From: Cristatella mucedo
Taxonomy: Eukaryota; Bryozoa; Phylactolaemata; Cristatellidae
DNA: 64,000 nt
Direction: 5' to 3'
Assembly (NCBI GenBank): GCA_009760855.2
Contig: WPIO01000011.1
Coordinates: 8,053,501-8,117,500, forward strand
Positions 1 to 10,895 of this stretch are shown in pieces (position 1 is the stretch's first letter; each line of letters opens with the position of its first letter). The notes under the pieces are model-generated. The model had not been told where the DNA came from. It saw only the letters and a list, made by a program, of their open reading frames with translations, and did not search any database. Made by a program: the position numbers and the translations under genes.

Positions 1-633
1 ACATGTAGCTGATGAAGCTAGTGCTTTGATGCAGTGGCGAAGTACTGCTGAAAAGTAATTGTCAAAATGGCGTAAATATAAACTGGTTAAGTTGAGGAAC
101 TGAGTTCGGAGGCTTTACCTAGAGAGCGACGCCGTGGTTCTTACCAAATAGCGTATAAATTGAGCAGTTGACGCTCAAAGAATCGTCCCGAGTGTCCAAA
201 ATAAGCAGCCTGGTACGGGCGTTAAAATCAAAAAGAAGCATATCAACCCATTCGCTAATAACGGGCCGTGGTATGGAGGGTCGATACGATGGTTGTCTGG
301 CGAGTTTGTACCAACCGCTGGCTTTCCAACGGCTCTCACAGCTCTTAGGTCGATCCCCGCAAAGGTCAGATACGCCCAAACCGACGTCCATCTTGGCGTG
401 GCAGACAAGTGAACTTCTGCCGCCTCTCGAGCTAAGCGGACGCTCCCTTCTATGCCTGCCGCTCGGCCTGATCAAACTTCTTCGTCTTCCATCTACGGTA
501 GCAAAATAAATTTTTGAGAGCCTGACCGAGCATTATTGTGCAACGACGACGAAAGTGCACGCCAAAAAAGCCGCGGAAACTGCGGAGCCCATCGCCGAGT
601 GAAGCTTACTGGCTGCGGAGCCCATTCACCGGA
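1..633. other. Unannotated stretch, no gene seen
   Basis: No coding similarity or known repeat was recognised. Open frames of up to about 118 codons occur on both strands, but they overlap each other and show no domain. Confidence 0.4.
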
Positions 634-1340
634 TAATAACAATAACAATATTAATAATAGTATTATATGTGCTGCAAAGGGAAACGCGATTGAATTGTGA
701 GGAATATCATGCTTCATGAACAACATGAATAAAACGGTTAGGGGTGGCATGCACAGGGTCAGCATGCAAGTGCGGTTAGTGGCAGCATGCAAAGTGTCAG
801 CACGCATAAGCACATCAAGGACCGATCAAAGGGACCCACTAAATGCTGTCCTAAATAGGTGTTTTTTCAAGTTCTTTTTAAATGCGGTCAAGTCAGAGGA
901 TGTTGTGACGCAAGTCGAGAGTGAGTTCCAGGCTTTGGGAGCACACGAACTGAATGCACGGTCTCCAAAGGATTTGTGGTTTGTGCGAAGTATTGGTAAA
1001 CTGATGGATTCCGAAAAGCGGATGGTACGATGCTTGGCCTGGTGGGAAAGCATATCTGAGAGATAGGCTGGATCCAAAAAATGAAGTGACCTAAAAGTGA
1101 GCGACAAAACCTTGAAGTCTATCCGTTGCTTGACTGGTAGCCAGTGCAGGTCGGCGAGAAGTGGTGTGATGTGGCAACTATCGCCTGATTGCACACGCCG
1201 GTAGGCCAGCAAGCAGTGAGTTACAGAAGTCAAGACGGGATGTCGCAAATGCATGGACCAACGTAGACGTGGTATCCTTATCTAAACAAGCCCGAATGTT
1301 TGCAATGTTATGTAGCTGAAAGTAGGCAGACTTGATTCAC
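634..1340 (-). mobile_element. LINE-A copy, 5'-truncated 3' end
   Basis: A minus-strand CR1/L2-like LINE fragment. The 3' tail of AAT-like repeats lies at the left end (about 634-660). The minus-strand frame 826-1254 is open and carries the LINE C-terminal signature: LHWLPVKQRIDFKVLSLT, then SFGDRAFSSCAPKAWNSL, then a final FKKNLKKHLFRTAF. The same block recurs at about 20, 27, 44, 45.5 and 60 kb on this strand, and at 3.6, 21.5 and 29.5 kb on the other strand. Confidence 0.85.
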
Positions 1341-1754
1341 AGCAGGCAGACTTGATTCACTTGAGAACACGTTCGCGCCAACGCGCGCTTGGACCTAAGA
1401 ATTTTGAGCCTGACCGCCGAATAATTCTTGCAGCGTGCATCATTTGACTATTCCTTGCGCGCTGTGCCTCTGCATTTTGGAGCGGAGCGAAGCGCGAATT
1501 ACGGAACATCCAAGCGAGATGCATAGTTCAAGTGTTTTGGGGACTAGGCTGATTTTAACTATCCGCACAACCCCTGGAAATACCGCAGGCGCGGCGGCGT
1601 ATAGGCGTGGGCAAGTTCTGCACATCGCCGCAGCGACGTCGGAGCGAGGCAAAAAAACGCACGCCCCGCCCCAAGCTCCGCCGGAAGCTAGCAACAGAAC
1701 AAGGCTGTGAGCCTGGGTTTTTCAGCCTCCTCGAGCGAGGCAAACCAAGCTTTA

Positions 1755-1930
1755 CGGTCACTTATAGAAACGTCACGTTGGAGCCGGACTCTCAGCTTCC
1801 AATGTGAAGGGTAGCTGATACATGATGGTCGAGCAAATTTTGATGCGTACGCTTTCCTGTTTCGGCGCGACTCTCGTTGAAAACCCATAAAATCGCATTC
1901 GATCGTTATTGTTATTCATTTTGAGAATCA
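1755..1930 (+). repeat. Unclassified dispersed repeat D, copy 1
   Basis: This segment shares a series of blocks with 9950-10110. They are a CGTCAC..TTGGAGCCGGAC block, a CTCAG.TTCCAATG block, a TTTCGG.G.GACT block and a final ATTCGAT.GTTATT. Both copies are in the same orientation and diverged. Neither shows terminal repeats or coding potential, so the class is unknown. Confidence 0.55.
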
Positions 1931-1999
1931 CTTGTCGCCCGTCTGAACCGCGACGACAATGCTAGCGGAGAGCAGTGGACTGAGCCACAGGCAGTGATG

Positions 2000-2215
2000 A
2001 GGAGCTGGAGCAGGAGGAACAGAAGGAGCAGGAGCGAGAACAGGAGCAGTAGGAGCAGGAGGAGCATGAGCAAGAACGGGAGCAGGAGCAGGAGGAGGAG
2101 CATGAGGAGGAACAAGAGGAGCAGGAGTAGGAGGAGGGGAATGAACAGGAGGAGGAGCAGAAGCAGAAGAAGGAGGAGCAGGAGGAGAATGAAGAAGAGG
2201 AGGGTGGTTAGCCAG
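2000..2215 (+). repeat. Purine-rich GGAGCA/GAGGAG low-complexity tract
   Basis: About 210 bp are almost wholly purine on the + strand, made of irregular GGAGCA, GGAGGA and GAACAG units. The arginine/serine-rich open frames across it follow from composition and are not evidence of a protein. Confidence 0.8.
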
Positions 2216-2219
2216 TGCG

Positions 2220-2259
2220 CTGCCGCCCGAGCCGAGCCGCCGACTAGCTCTGCGCTTCT

Positions 2260-2301
<42 letters not shown>

Positions 2302-2940
2302 GCCGCCGCCGCCTCCTCCGCGCCCAGCGCCCCCGCCCCCGCCGCCGCCCCCCGCCGCCGACTCCGAGTGCTCTCAAAGCGAGGCTCTCTCGTACGCGGG
2401 CGACTGCTTTTGTCGCGCCAACCACTGCAACTGCGGGAGAACTCGTGGCGCGTCGGAGGACGAGGCGACGTGGCGTAGAAGGGTTGTTTTTCTACAGTCC
2501 GAGGAATGGCCAGGCGCTCTGACGCACGTCGACCACTTAGCTCTCGCTCCGGGTTCATGCCGCTCGCGTTCTTTTACCGCCCTCGCAACAGATTCACCGC
2601 GCGGATGTGGATGTATGTAGCATCGAATTCTGCTGTTCGAGCGGTGCATCTGTTGGTCCGCTCAGCTGACGAGCGGCGTTGCATTCTCGGAGGTAATGTG
2701 GAACAGTCGCCCTAGTCGAGGGGGCGGCGACCAATTGAGCTTTCGCAACGATGACGGCTGCTCATCGCATTTGGCGGCGCAACCGGCGAGCGAGCTCCGC
2801 GTTTGCTATGCGCGTCAGCAGCTGCCGCGCGGAACGATACGCCAAATTAACCGAACGACCCGGGTCGCTGCTGGGCGGGAGACGCGCACTGAAGCGAACG
2901 GATGCCGCGAAGCTATAGGCGACCGCCCCCACCAATGATG
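2220..2940. promoter_or_regulatory. CpG-rich block containing a (CCG)n run
   Basis: A GC- and CpG-rich segment with an imperfect CCG triplet run at about 2262-2345, sharply bounded by AT-richer DNA after 2940. This is the composition of an unmethylated CpG-island promoter. No convincing first coding exon was found in it. Confidence 0.45.
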
Positions 2941-3595
2941 CACGTACAGTTGTCTATCGTTTATCGCGCGGTTAGTCAATTTCAGACTCTACCACGATAA
3001 GTGAATTTCCGTGAAGTAGGATTCTTCATTTGTAAATCAAATATTTTCGTAGTTTTAGCATAGGAAACCTACGCACGATGCTCTAAATACGGATTTTAAC
3101 ATTACAAGTCCCCTCTGGACATAAAATGACACCCCAGTAGTCACCATTACAATAGTATTATCCAATATATTAGAAAAATGAGAGAAAATACGGCATATTA
3201 CACCTTGCAGCGAGTCTGAGAGAAACGAACTCGCGCGAGGCTGAGCCAATCAACGGCCAGGATAGGAAGAGGAGAGAATAGCCAATCAGAGGGCAGCACG
3301 CTCAGATTGGCTTGGTTTCAACATACCCGAATTTTTGGAAAACAGTTCTTGCCCATACACAAGGAGTGGTCGAGCAGCTGCAATTGGCCTAGAAGGATTT
3401 GCGAGGGTTCGCGAATACATAGGCCCACAGCCGATACGTAAAGTAGTTTTATTTTAATTATAAAAAGTGGTATATAATTAACTCAGACAACCGTGTGCGT
3501 GCTGTATCATCTTCACTATCTCGATAAACATTTTATGAATACATTTGAAAATACCGCGGTACAGTGAAGCCGGGATAGTCGAAGCGCGACGTGGC
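2941..3595. other. AT-rich spacer, nothing recognised
   Basis: AT-rich sequence with no coding frame or known repeat that I can support. Confidence 0.35.
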
Positions 3596-3599
3596 GTGG

Positions 3600-4190
3600 G
3601 ACGACTGTAATCACGCCACTTCTACACGACCTGCAGCGGCTCCCAATCGATCAACGCATCGACTTCAAGGTTCTGTCACTCACTTTTAGGTCCCTTCGTC
3701 CTTTGACTCCAGCCTACTTATCAGACCTCCCCCATCAGGCTACGCATGGTACCACCTCTTTTCTGAATCTAATCGTTTAGCTACATCTCGCACGAACCAT
3801 AAATCCTTTGGAGACCGTGCCTGTAGCACGTATGCTCCCAAAGCCAGGAACTTACTTCCGAGTGGCGTCACAACATCCCCTGACTGGGCGACATTTAAAA
3901 AGAAGCTAAAAACGTATCTACTTATCTCAGCATTTATTTGGTTCTCGCGATTCGTCATGCGTGTGCTTATTCGTGCAGATGCTGTGCATGCTGCCACTGG
4001 CCGTACTTGCATGCTGACTTAGCGTATGCCACCTCTAACCATGTTATCATGCTTGTTGTCCTTGAGCATGATACCACTGACCATTGGACTATGCCTCCTA
4101 TGCAAAATAAGTAAAGCGCCTAGAAAAAGATTAAGCTTTTTGATGGTGCTGAACAAATGTATTAATATTATCATTTTGTTATTATTCTAA
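3600..4190 (+). mobile_element. LINE-A 3' end, plus strand
   Basis: Plus-strand counterpart of the LINE-A 3' region. It opens with a diverged CTGCAGCGGCTCCCAATCGA block (the LHWLPV position), continues through GGAGACCGTGCC and a CTCCCAAAGCCAGGAACT block, and ends in the shared tail GCGCCTAGAAAAAGATTAAG followed by ATT-rich sequence. The reading frame is broken. Confidence 0.8.
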
Positions 4191-4207
4191 ATTACAAAAT
4201 TCTGAAA

Positions 4208-4375
4208 ATGGGCTCGGTCAGCATAGTTCCGGTAATATCTGTGCTCAATCTGAGCATTCTGCTCCAAGGTGACCTGTCACTAGACGACCTCGTCGGTTTC
4301 ACAGTCAAGCATACCTATTTTGAGCTACGTAACATTGCAGTAATTCAGGCGTACCTAGACAGGGATATCGCAGTT
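4208..4375 (+). mobile_element. LINE-A reverse-transcriptase 3' fragment
   Basis: The frame from 4208 reads VLNLSILLQGDLSLDD and then AYLDRDIA. This matches the region after the RT catalytic core in the other LINE-A copies (NLGV.F.SDLSLDDHI...RACLDRDT). It is detached from its normal neighbours and lies just downstream of a LINE-A tail. Confidence 0.65.
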
Positions 4376-4548
4376 AGTCCATGCATTTGTCTCGACTTTT
4401 GTATTTCAATGCTCGTTAGTCTTACGACTTGTGCAATAAGGCGCAGGCATAGGATGTAGAGCTCTGCAGTTAGGCTTGTCTGCCTTAAATGTTGCAATGG
4501 CTACCTTACACCATTTCTCAACGACCTGTATTGCCGGTTCTTTAAAAA

Positions 4549-4722
4549 AAATCCTAGCTGATTAAACAGCCTCTTTTTGTATAGCGACAGAAGAGCCTTT
4601 ACGGCTATCACCACCGCTTGCAGTGGTGATAAAGAATCACCCACCGCAGGAATCGAACCCACGACCTCGGGACCGAGGTCGTGAAAGCAACCGCCTTACC
4701 TAGTGTGCCATCACAGCTCACC
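4549..4722 (-). mobile_element. SINE-B (tRNA-derived), minus strand
   Basis: Full-length-looking member of the second SINE family. Read on the minus strand it starts with a tRNA-like head (TGATGGCACACTAGGTAAGG as A box, GTGGGTTCGATTCCTGCGG around the B box). The body contains GCAGTGGTGATAAAG, and it ends with a CGCTATACAAAAAGAGG...TTAATCAGCTAGGAT tail. Other copies are near 16.1, 22.5, 27.5, 30.7, 34.8, 36.0, 37.0, 53.9 and 55.7 kb. Confidence 0.85.
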
Positions 4723-4726
4723 AATT

Positions 4727-4975
4727 TTGGACGATTCATCCACGTACTGTTAATTCCAGGCGATCACCTAGAGAACGTTTCATCCACGGACGATTCATCC
4801 ATCGACTGTTCATGCTGACTAGACATCCTATACCCTAAATCCTACTTGAAGGTATTTTTTCAACATTTTTCCCCTTTAGCAATTCATATTAACAATTGTA
4901 GATATTATTCTGGATGAATCGTCCGGGATGAACAGTCCATGGATGAATCGTCCGTGAATGAATCGTCCGGGAGGC
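4727..4975. mobile_element. Inverted-repeat element, possible MITE
   Basis: Arms 4785-4813 and 4928-4956 are inverted repeats of 29 nt with a single mismatch. The core word GGACGATTCATCC recurs on the left near 4731 and, as its complement, on the right near 4912 and 4957. The centre is AT-rich and noncoding. This fits a foldback or MITE-type DNA element, but no target-site duplication could be fixed. Confidence 0.6.
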
Positions 4976-5298
4976 CATATTTTCCCGCCCTATCTCGTAA
5001 CCTACAGAATCTAAGGTTTAGTCAGACACGCACAAGTCACTTCAGTTGTCATGCACCAGCGTACCTACTCAAAACTTACCGACACCAGAAGTATCCAGCA
5101 TGTACGTAAAGAGGAACTACATCCAATAAAATCATGAAAAATACGTAAGAAGGATGTTTCTTTTTTATTAACACAATAAGAAAGTTTCCAGTCTTAAATT
5201 AATGGCAAGACTGGACCGGCTATTTATGGTTCTGACCAGGCTGTACCAGGAAACCAGATTAGGTAACCCTTAGAAACCTTTCCAGGCTCACATCTTTG

Positions 5299-5452
5299 AA
5301 GAGCTGGGTTGGTCCAGCGGTTAAGGTGCTCGCCCCGACTAAGGTCTGGCTGAGGTCGTGGGCTCGAGCCCTGAGGCATATGTGAAGCGCCTGGATAGAG
5401 ATTTAGTTCTCTTGGGGCGCTATACAAATGAATTATTATTATAAATTATTAA
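5299..5452 (+). mobile_element. SINE-A (tRNA-derived), plus strand
   Basis: The head has a tRNA-like A box (TTGGTCCAGCGGTTAAGGTG) and B box (GTGGGCTCGAGCCC). The 3' part runs through CGCCTGGATAGAGATTTAG and GGGGCGCTATACAAATGAAT to an ATTATTAT tail. This tail resembles the LINE-A 3' end. Other copies are near 7.3, 9.3, 13.5, 26.8, 40.9 and 48.8 kb. Confidence 0.88.
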
Positions 5453-6385
5453 GTGTTCTAGTTGGTTGAAACGTAAATCTCGTGAGCTTTTCGTCCACTT
5501 TTTTAAATTGCATTCACGCATATGCATGCGATTTTTTTGCGTAGCTGTACTTGCGCACATCCTTTCGTGAATGTAGCATTGACTACATTCCAAAGCAAAT
5601 AAAAGGATAGTTTATTCATTGCTCTTACTGGATTTTTTATATCATAACCGTATTGACTTCCTTGAAACATAGGCGTACACGCAAATACAAGTATTCATTA
5701 GTCAACTTGTTAGTTATAACCAAAAATGGTAGCGAAAATTTATATTCAACGGCACCGAACAGAGAAAGCGCAAGTGGCGGACGGCGGCGATCGTATCAGT
5801 TTTACAAATCGGAAGGGATGTCACAAATGACGATAAAATCTTCTTCTAGAAGTAATGAAACTTTAGATCTTTACTGATAAAGCGCTAGTGTGAATAAAAA
5901 GTTTTATTTTTTCTAATAATAATGTTAGACATGCTTTTTGAGTTGTATAATAACTAATTCTCTTTCTCTGCTCGTCACATTCACTTGCTACAAAATGTTT
6001 TATATCAAGATAAAAATATAGCTGCAATTCATTTGCGTAGCACCTTGAGAGAACCTAACGTCTATTCAGGTACTTTCGATATGCCGAGGGTCTCCAGCCC
6101 CAACCTCAGTCGTCGACGGTGAGTGCCTTACCAGTGAGGGGTTGGAATGAAAGCATAATATTAATAATTCTTTTTATTATTAGTATAGGTCATTTTTAAA
6201 GCATCCTCGAAGAAATCATTCTATATCCAACTGCTTCATAACAACAGAATAAACAACAAAACGTACGTTAGTGACATATGGCATCCTAGTTAGTAAAGAT
6301 TGCGATAACATATTATTACTAAGTTTGTACCAGGCTTTATCATTCACCTGCATGCATGCAAAGTACACAAGAAAAAAGATAAGTT
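5453..6385. other. AT-rich spacer, nothing recognised
   Basis: A 74-codon frame at 5653-5877 has no recognisable domain. Nothing else is supportable. Confidence 0.35.
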
Positions 6386-6389
6386 CACT

Positions 6390-6515
6390 TACCGGCGAAG
6401 GGAAAGCTGGCCGTAACAGATGCGTCTTTAGCTGAGATGTAATAGATACAAGGTCATAGTAGGAAGTTACTGTAACCGGTAACAAATTCCAGACTTTCGA
6501 TATATAGTAATAAAT
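6390..6515 (-). mobile_element. LINE C-terminal fragment of a divergent family
   Basis: The minus-strand frame reads SKVWNLLPVTVTSYYDLVSI and then LKTHLLRPAF. This is the LINE C-terminal signature (PKAWNSLP...FKRNLKTHLFRTAF) in a clearly divergent version, immediately beside a LINE-A tail. Confidence 0.6.
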
Positions 6516-6960
6516 CATAATACACTTGATAAAGCGCCCTCTGAGAACTCAATCTCTTTCTAGGCGCTTTACATATGCTGCTAAGGAAACACGATTGAAT
6601 GGTTAGTGGTATCGTGCTTGATGAACAACTGGAATAACATGGTAGAGCTGACATGCGCAGGGTAAGCATGCAAGTGTAGTTAGTGGCAGCATGCACAGGG
6701 ACCCACTATATGCTGTCATAAATAGGTGCGTTTTTAATTTCTTTTTAAATGTGGTCAAGTCAGGGGATGTCGTGGCGAAAGTCGGTAGTGAGTTCCAGGC
6801 TTTGGGAGCATACGAACTAAATGCACGGTCTCCAAAGGATTTGAGGTTTGTACGAGGTCTAGGTGAACAGTTCGATTGAGGGGGTCAAAGCAAAGGTGCA
6901 ACTGAGTGTCATCTGTTAGCTGAATCCGCTTCACAGCCATTGGCAGGACGATTTCACCGA
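6516..6960 (-). mobile_element. LINE-A copy with internal deletion, minus strand
   Basis: The shared tail (CACTTGATAAAGCGCCCTC) at the left is followed by the C-terminal coding block. Around 6880 the sequence jumps to the RT segment that encodes DDTQLHLCFDPL. The part between them in other copies is missing. Confidence 0.75.
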
Positions 6961-7318
6961 GACCTGCAGTGCATTACTGACTGACTCAGGACAACGGCTA
7001 TTTTCGGAGCTGCAGACCACTGCTGATTGGCTGTACCTAGGCCAATAGGCCTCTGCCACGGCCACACCAGCTACTGATGGTCAGGGCTGATCAGAGCGTG
7101 ATCCTGAAGAGTAGCTAGTAGTATTAAGATTAGTAGGCGTGATGGCTTGCTCAGCCAATGGTCATCATTTAGGATTACTATATATGGGACCCGTCGGATG
7201 CATTTTCTTTGTCCGTATTCGATACGGTCCACGTTCTGTTAGTCGGCTGCTGTTAAGAAACTACCATAATTTTCTCGGCAAATGACTGGTGAATGGCTTA
7301 AATATAAATAAATAAACA

Positions 7319-7452
7319 AAATTCATTTATATAGCACCCCAAGAGAACTTAATCTCTATTCAGGCGCTTCACATATGCCTCGGGGCTCGAGCCCACGACC
7401 TCAGTCAGACCTTGGTCGGGGCGAGCACCTTAACCGCTAGACCAAACCGGCT
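7319..7452 (-). mobile_element. SINE-A, minus strand
   Basis: Minus-strand copy with intact B box (GTGGGCTCGAGCCC on the minus strand) and A box. It ends directly against LINE-A RT sequence, so it probably inserted into that LINE. Confidence 0.85.
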
Positions 7453-7865
7453 TCACGGAAGCAATGCATCTCACATCATCCGCATGGAAGAGAAAGCCTA
7501 GCTGTGCTTGGCAATCACATCGGCAAGAGGGGGAGTATAAACTGTGAAAAGAACCGGACCTAGCACGGATCCCTGAGGTACCCCATATTTCAGAGGTACC
7601 TCGGATGATCTTTGTCCATTCACACCAATACTCTGGAGTCTCCCACTGAGATACGATCTGAACCATTGCAGAGCAGTGCCAGTGATCCCCAGGCGAGATG
7701 AGAGGCGCTCTAGAAGAACTTTGTGACCGATAGTATCAAAAGCTGCCGAAAGATCGACCAAAACAGCAGAGATAATCTACCCATGTCTGCATTTCTAAGT
7801 AGGTCGTCGTACACCCGAGGAGTAGTTAGATGACTTGATGCTGAGTAGCTGGTTGCGCAAGAGCA
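7453..7865 (-). mobile_element. LINE-A reverse-transcriptase fragment
   Basis: The minus-strand frame 7498-7761 encodes RT core motifs: DLSAAFDTIGHKVLLERL, WFRSYLSGRLQSI, then YGVPQGSVLGPVLFTVY. An FHADD-like piece follows in another frame, where HADD replaces the usual YADD. These are the palm motifs of non-LTR retrotransposon RTs. The copy is frameshifted and truncated. Confidence 0.88.
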
Positions 7866-8104
7866 AAATTGAGGAGCAAAGAGGTCCACGAGTAACCTGT
7901 TTTGAGCGAGTTAAGCGACCTTTAAGTCTGACAGGTGATATTGAATTTAATTAGTATGATGATTGACTGCGATCCGGTAAATGCAGAGATTTGTAGAGTG
8001 ACGTGGCTTTTACCCCGTAGGCCTCCAAGTTTTGCATCAGTTGCAAACCATTGATGGACACGGATCGGGATTTCTTGATAAACGGAATGGTATTAATCAA
8101 ATGC

Positions 8105-8350
8105 GATGCGAAAAAAGCATTAATAATAATAATAATGCACTTGATTAAATAGTCTGGCCGCTAACTTTCGGTTGCCATCAGGCTTTCCCATAGCTATTAG
8201 TTTGGCCCTGTTATGTTTAAGCTTCAGAAAGTGAGTGGTCAGCCCAATGCGAATTTCGTCAACACAGGTTGCGAGAGGACTGAGTAATTCCAATGAGAAG
8301 CAAGGCTTAGAATGATCTAAGACAAGCTCGAGCTCCCTGCTCATCCAGGA
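8105..8350 (-). mobile_element. LINE-related fragment with AAT tail
   Basis: The minus-strand frame reads CVDEIRIGLTTHFLKLKHNR followed by MGKP. This corresponds to the post-YADD region of LINE RTs (CIDDIRTWM.SNFLKL.DDKTNLL.MGKP). An AAT repeat lies at the left end. It is a decayed fragment. Confidence 0.65.
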
Positions 8351-8529
8351 GGTTCATGCACCTCCACTCTCCTCGGCACCAAGTCGTGTCGCTGTTCCTC
8401 GCACCGAATCGAAATCTTTTTGGTAATCGGACTTTCTGTACACCACAGTGAACTTTTTATTTTGCTCCTGTGCGCATTGCCTGCATGCCATGCACACAAG
8501 CACGATTCAGTGCTTGCAGATGACTAGCA

Positions 8530-9180
8530 GCAGGAGTCCTACAATGCAGCGAGCTCAAGTGTCTCGTTAAAGCTGGCATCGTGGGCATAGAATTGAAAGA
8601 CGGGGTTGTTTTTGGCGACGATATCGGCCAGCTGGAGAGTAAGAATAGTGAATAGAAAAGACCCCCCAGGACCACAACCTGAGCTATCCCATATCTGAAT
8701 GGCTTCCGCAATGGCCGATAGCAATTGAAATCTCCGCTCTGAAATCTCCAACTGGAGGTTTGACCTGGCCCAGATTGGCAGTGATATCTAGCCTGTGATA
8801 TCTAGGTGTGCGAAAACCCACTCCCCGAGAATCTGGTGGTCAATAGTATCAAATGCTGCGGTTAGTGCCAAGAACCCTACATTAGAAGCCCCTAGGCTGA
8901 TCAGCTGATCAGTGTTCAGAAGATTTTTTTTAAACCCGAAGCAGAACATCATCTGCGAAATTATTACCTCTCAATCCCGACTGGAACTTGTTTGCGAGAG
9001 CTGAATAATTGGTATAGTTTATAAGTTGTTTGACTGCTATTCCTTCATGTGTCTAGGATTAAGAATAGCAAATTTGATAGTGGACGGCGGTCGCTTACAA
9101 TCTCTCGATCTAGGGTAGGCCTTCTTCAACTACCTGACAATCGCTGATTTAAGAGGGGAATGGTCTTTACAGGTTACTAG
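8530..9180 (-). mobile_element. Decayed LINE reverse-transcriptase segment
   Basis: Minus-strand similarity to the RT PQGS-YADD region: GPGGSFLFTILTLQLADIVA and then FQFYAHDAS, with HD replacing DD. Upstream nucleotides match the 'matter of D-H' palm region (TTTGATACTATTGACCACC on the minus strand). Frames are broken. The right boundary is uncertain. Confidence 0.6.
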
Positions 9181-9317
9181 GGAAATATTTACAATGTTTG
9201 TTACGACGGGCATTAACCCGTCTACGCACGTCAAAAGGAGATTTATCGGGAGAGAATATTTGGGAATAGGCACCTTTTTTAACATGGGGACATATTTAGC
9301 GACGAGTTTAACAACGT

Positions 9318-9445
9318 ACAGTCCAGCGGTTAATTTGCTCGCCCCGACTAAGGTCTGGCTGAGGCCGTGGGCTCGTACCCGAAGGTCTAATTGAAGAGTT
9401 TGAATAGAGATTAAGTTCTCTTAGGATGTCATACAAATGAATTAT
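9318..9445 (+). mobile_element. SINE-A, plus strand
   Basis: Diverged copy. The A-box part is GTCCAGCGGTTAATTTGCTC, the B box is GTGGGCTCGTACCC, and the tail is AGAGATTAAGTTCTCTTAGG. Confidence 0.8.
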
Positions 9446-9949
9446 GTTGTGTGTTTGAAAAATAATTTGGGAGCAGTAAAAGTAAAAAAAAAAACGTCTC
9501 AGCAGGGACGGAAATGGCCTCTGATCAGAAGTGCAAAATCACCAATGACCTTAGCTCGCGTCGATTTGTGGCATTGCTTCAAGTAGGGTAGATTCGAGGG
9601 AAGGTCACCTAGAAGGGTAGAGGATGCAATATACTGTGGTCAAGGAAATCCTATGGTGAAAAGCCTGATAAGTAAATATATAGTATAGGTTTTTCAGAGA
9701 AAGAGAATGAAAGAATGGAGGTATCTTGTCGTGAGTTACAGAGCTTTGACGTCGAGGCACTGGTTCATGCACAGCCAATACCAATCAGTGAGCAGAGCTG
9801 AGGCATTCGCGGCAGACAAGGCTGCTTGCAATTTAAAAAAAATTCGTATACATTGTATTGCACAGGCAAGAAGTTGTGCATGTCGTGAATTAATTTTTTC
9901 CAGACCGAGTGTCAAAAACTGCGTGCATGCTATGTTAATTTATCGAACC

Positions 9950-10110
9950 GTCACTTTGGAGCCGGACCCTCAGATTCCAATGCCGTGGTTAGGGGATAAG
10001 CCCTGGTCAATTACATTTTTATATGTCTGCATTCCAGTTTCGGAGTGACTTTCTGGTTTACCCATAACTATACTCCATTCGATTGTTATTATTGTCATTC
10101 AATTTGAGGA
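9950..10110 (+). repeat. Unclassified dispersed repeat D, copy 2
   Basis: Direct-orientation partner of 1755-1930, sharing TTGGAGCCGGAC, CTCAG.TTCCAATG and CATTCGATTGTTATT blocks. It is noncoding. Confidence 0.55.
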
Positions 10111-10689
10111 ACATAGCTGCCAAACGAATGCGGATGTTGAAAATGCATTCATCAACGAGTTAGTTATGTTTAGGTACTAGAAGGCTGTGAGGGATCAAGG
10201 CACATCTGCAGCTGCCTGTCATCAACATAAAAATGAAAGCATTGATTGGGCTTGGCAATTACATTCGTTGCAAGAGACGACTTCGGGAATACTACAACTA
10301 TTCTGACACTTCAGCTCTTTTAAATTCCGTCATTCAATTTGCAGAGGAGCAAATTGGTTAGTTTTATATAATGATTAATAAAAGTGTTTCAGTCCCAGGT
10401 GTCATAAGAATTTCGTTTTTTTATTGTTGCTGTGGTGGAGATAAAGACGGAGTCGTAGTTATTTGCTTCCTGCTCTCAGCGTTTTCAGTACACTTTCACC
10501 GAAACAATCTATCATCAACTGAAATCTACGGTTGTGGGTACTTAATCAGCGGTCGGAACTGCCTAAAAGTAATGACCACTCTCTTGTTAGGATATAATTA
10601 CTTTTAAAAAGGTAAACATTTCGCCAGAAATGGACTCTGAAGCTGGGCGAGGAAAGATTGGTATCCAGCAATATTTTTGGATACGTCCT

Positions 10690-10895
10690 TTATGTGCTTA
10701 CGTGTGCTGATACTGTGCAGGCTGCCGCTAACCATATTTGCATATTGACTCTGTCCAACGTCATCTCTAACCATGTTATGCTTATTGACATTGTGCATGC
10801 AACCTACCACTAACCATACTACTAACCATACATATGTAGACTGTCAAGAAAGAGATTGAGTTCTCTGAGGGCACTATAAAAAATGTATTATATTT
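10690..10895 (+). mobile_element. LINE-A 3' UTR/tail fragment, plus strand
   Basis: Contains the ordered LINE-A 3' UTR words (GTGCTGATACTGTGC, CTGCCGCTAACCATA, TCTAACCATGTTATG) and the tail AAGAAAGAGATTGAGTTCTC. No coding part remains. Confidence 0.75.

Noticed and set aside
1994-2620. 208-codon Arg/Ser then Pro-rich frame
   Set aside because: It is produced by the GGAGCA tract and the CCG run. It resembles an SR protein only by composition.
5299-5365. tRNA gene suggested by A and B boxes
   Set aside because: The boxes belong to SINE heads. No acceptor stem closes, and the sequence continues into the SINE body.
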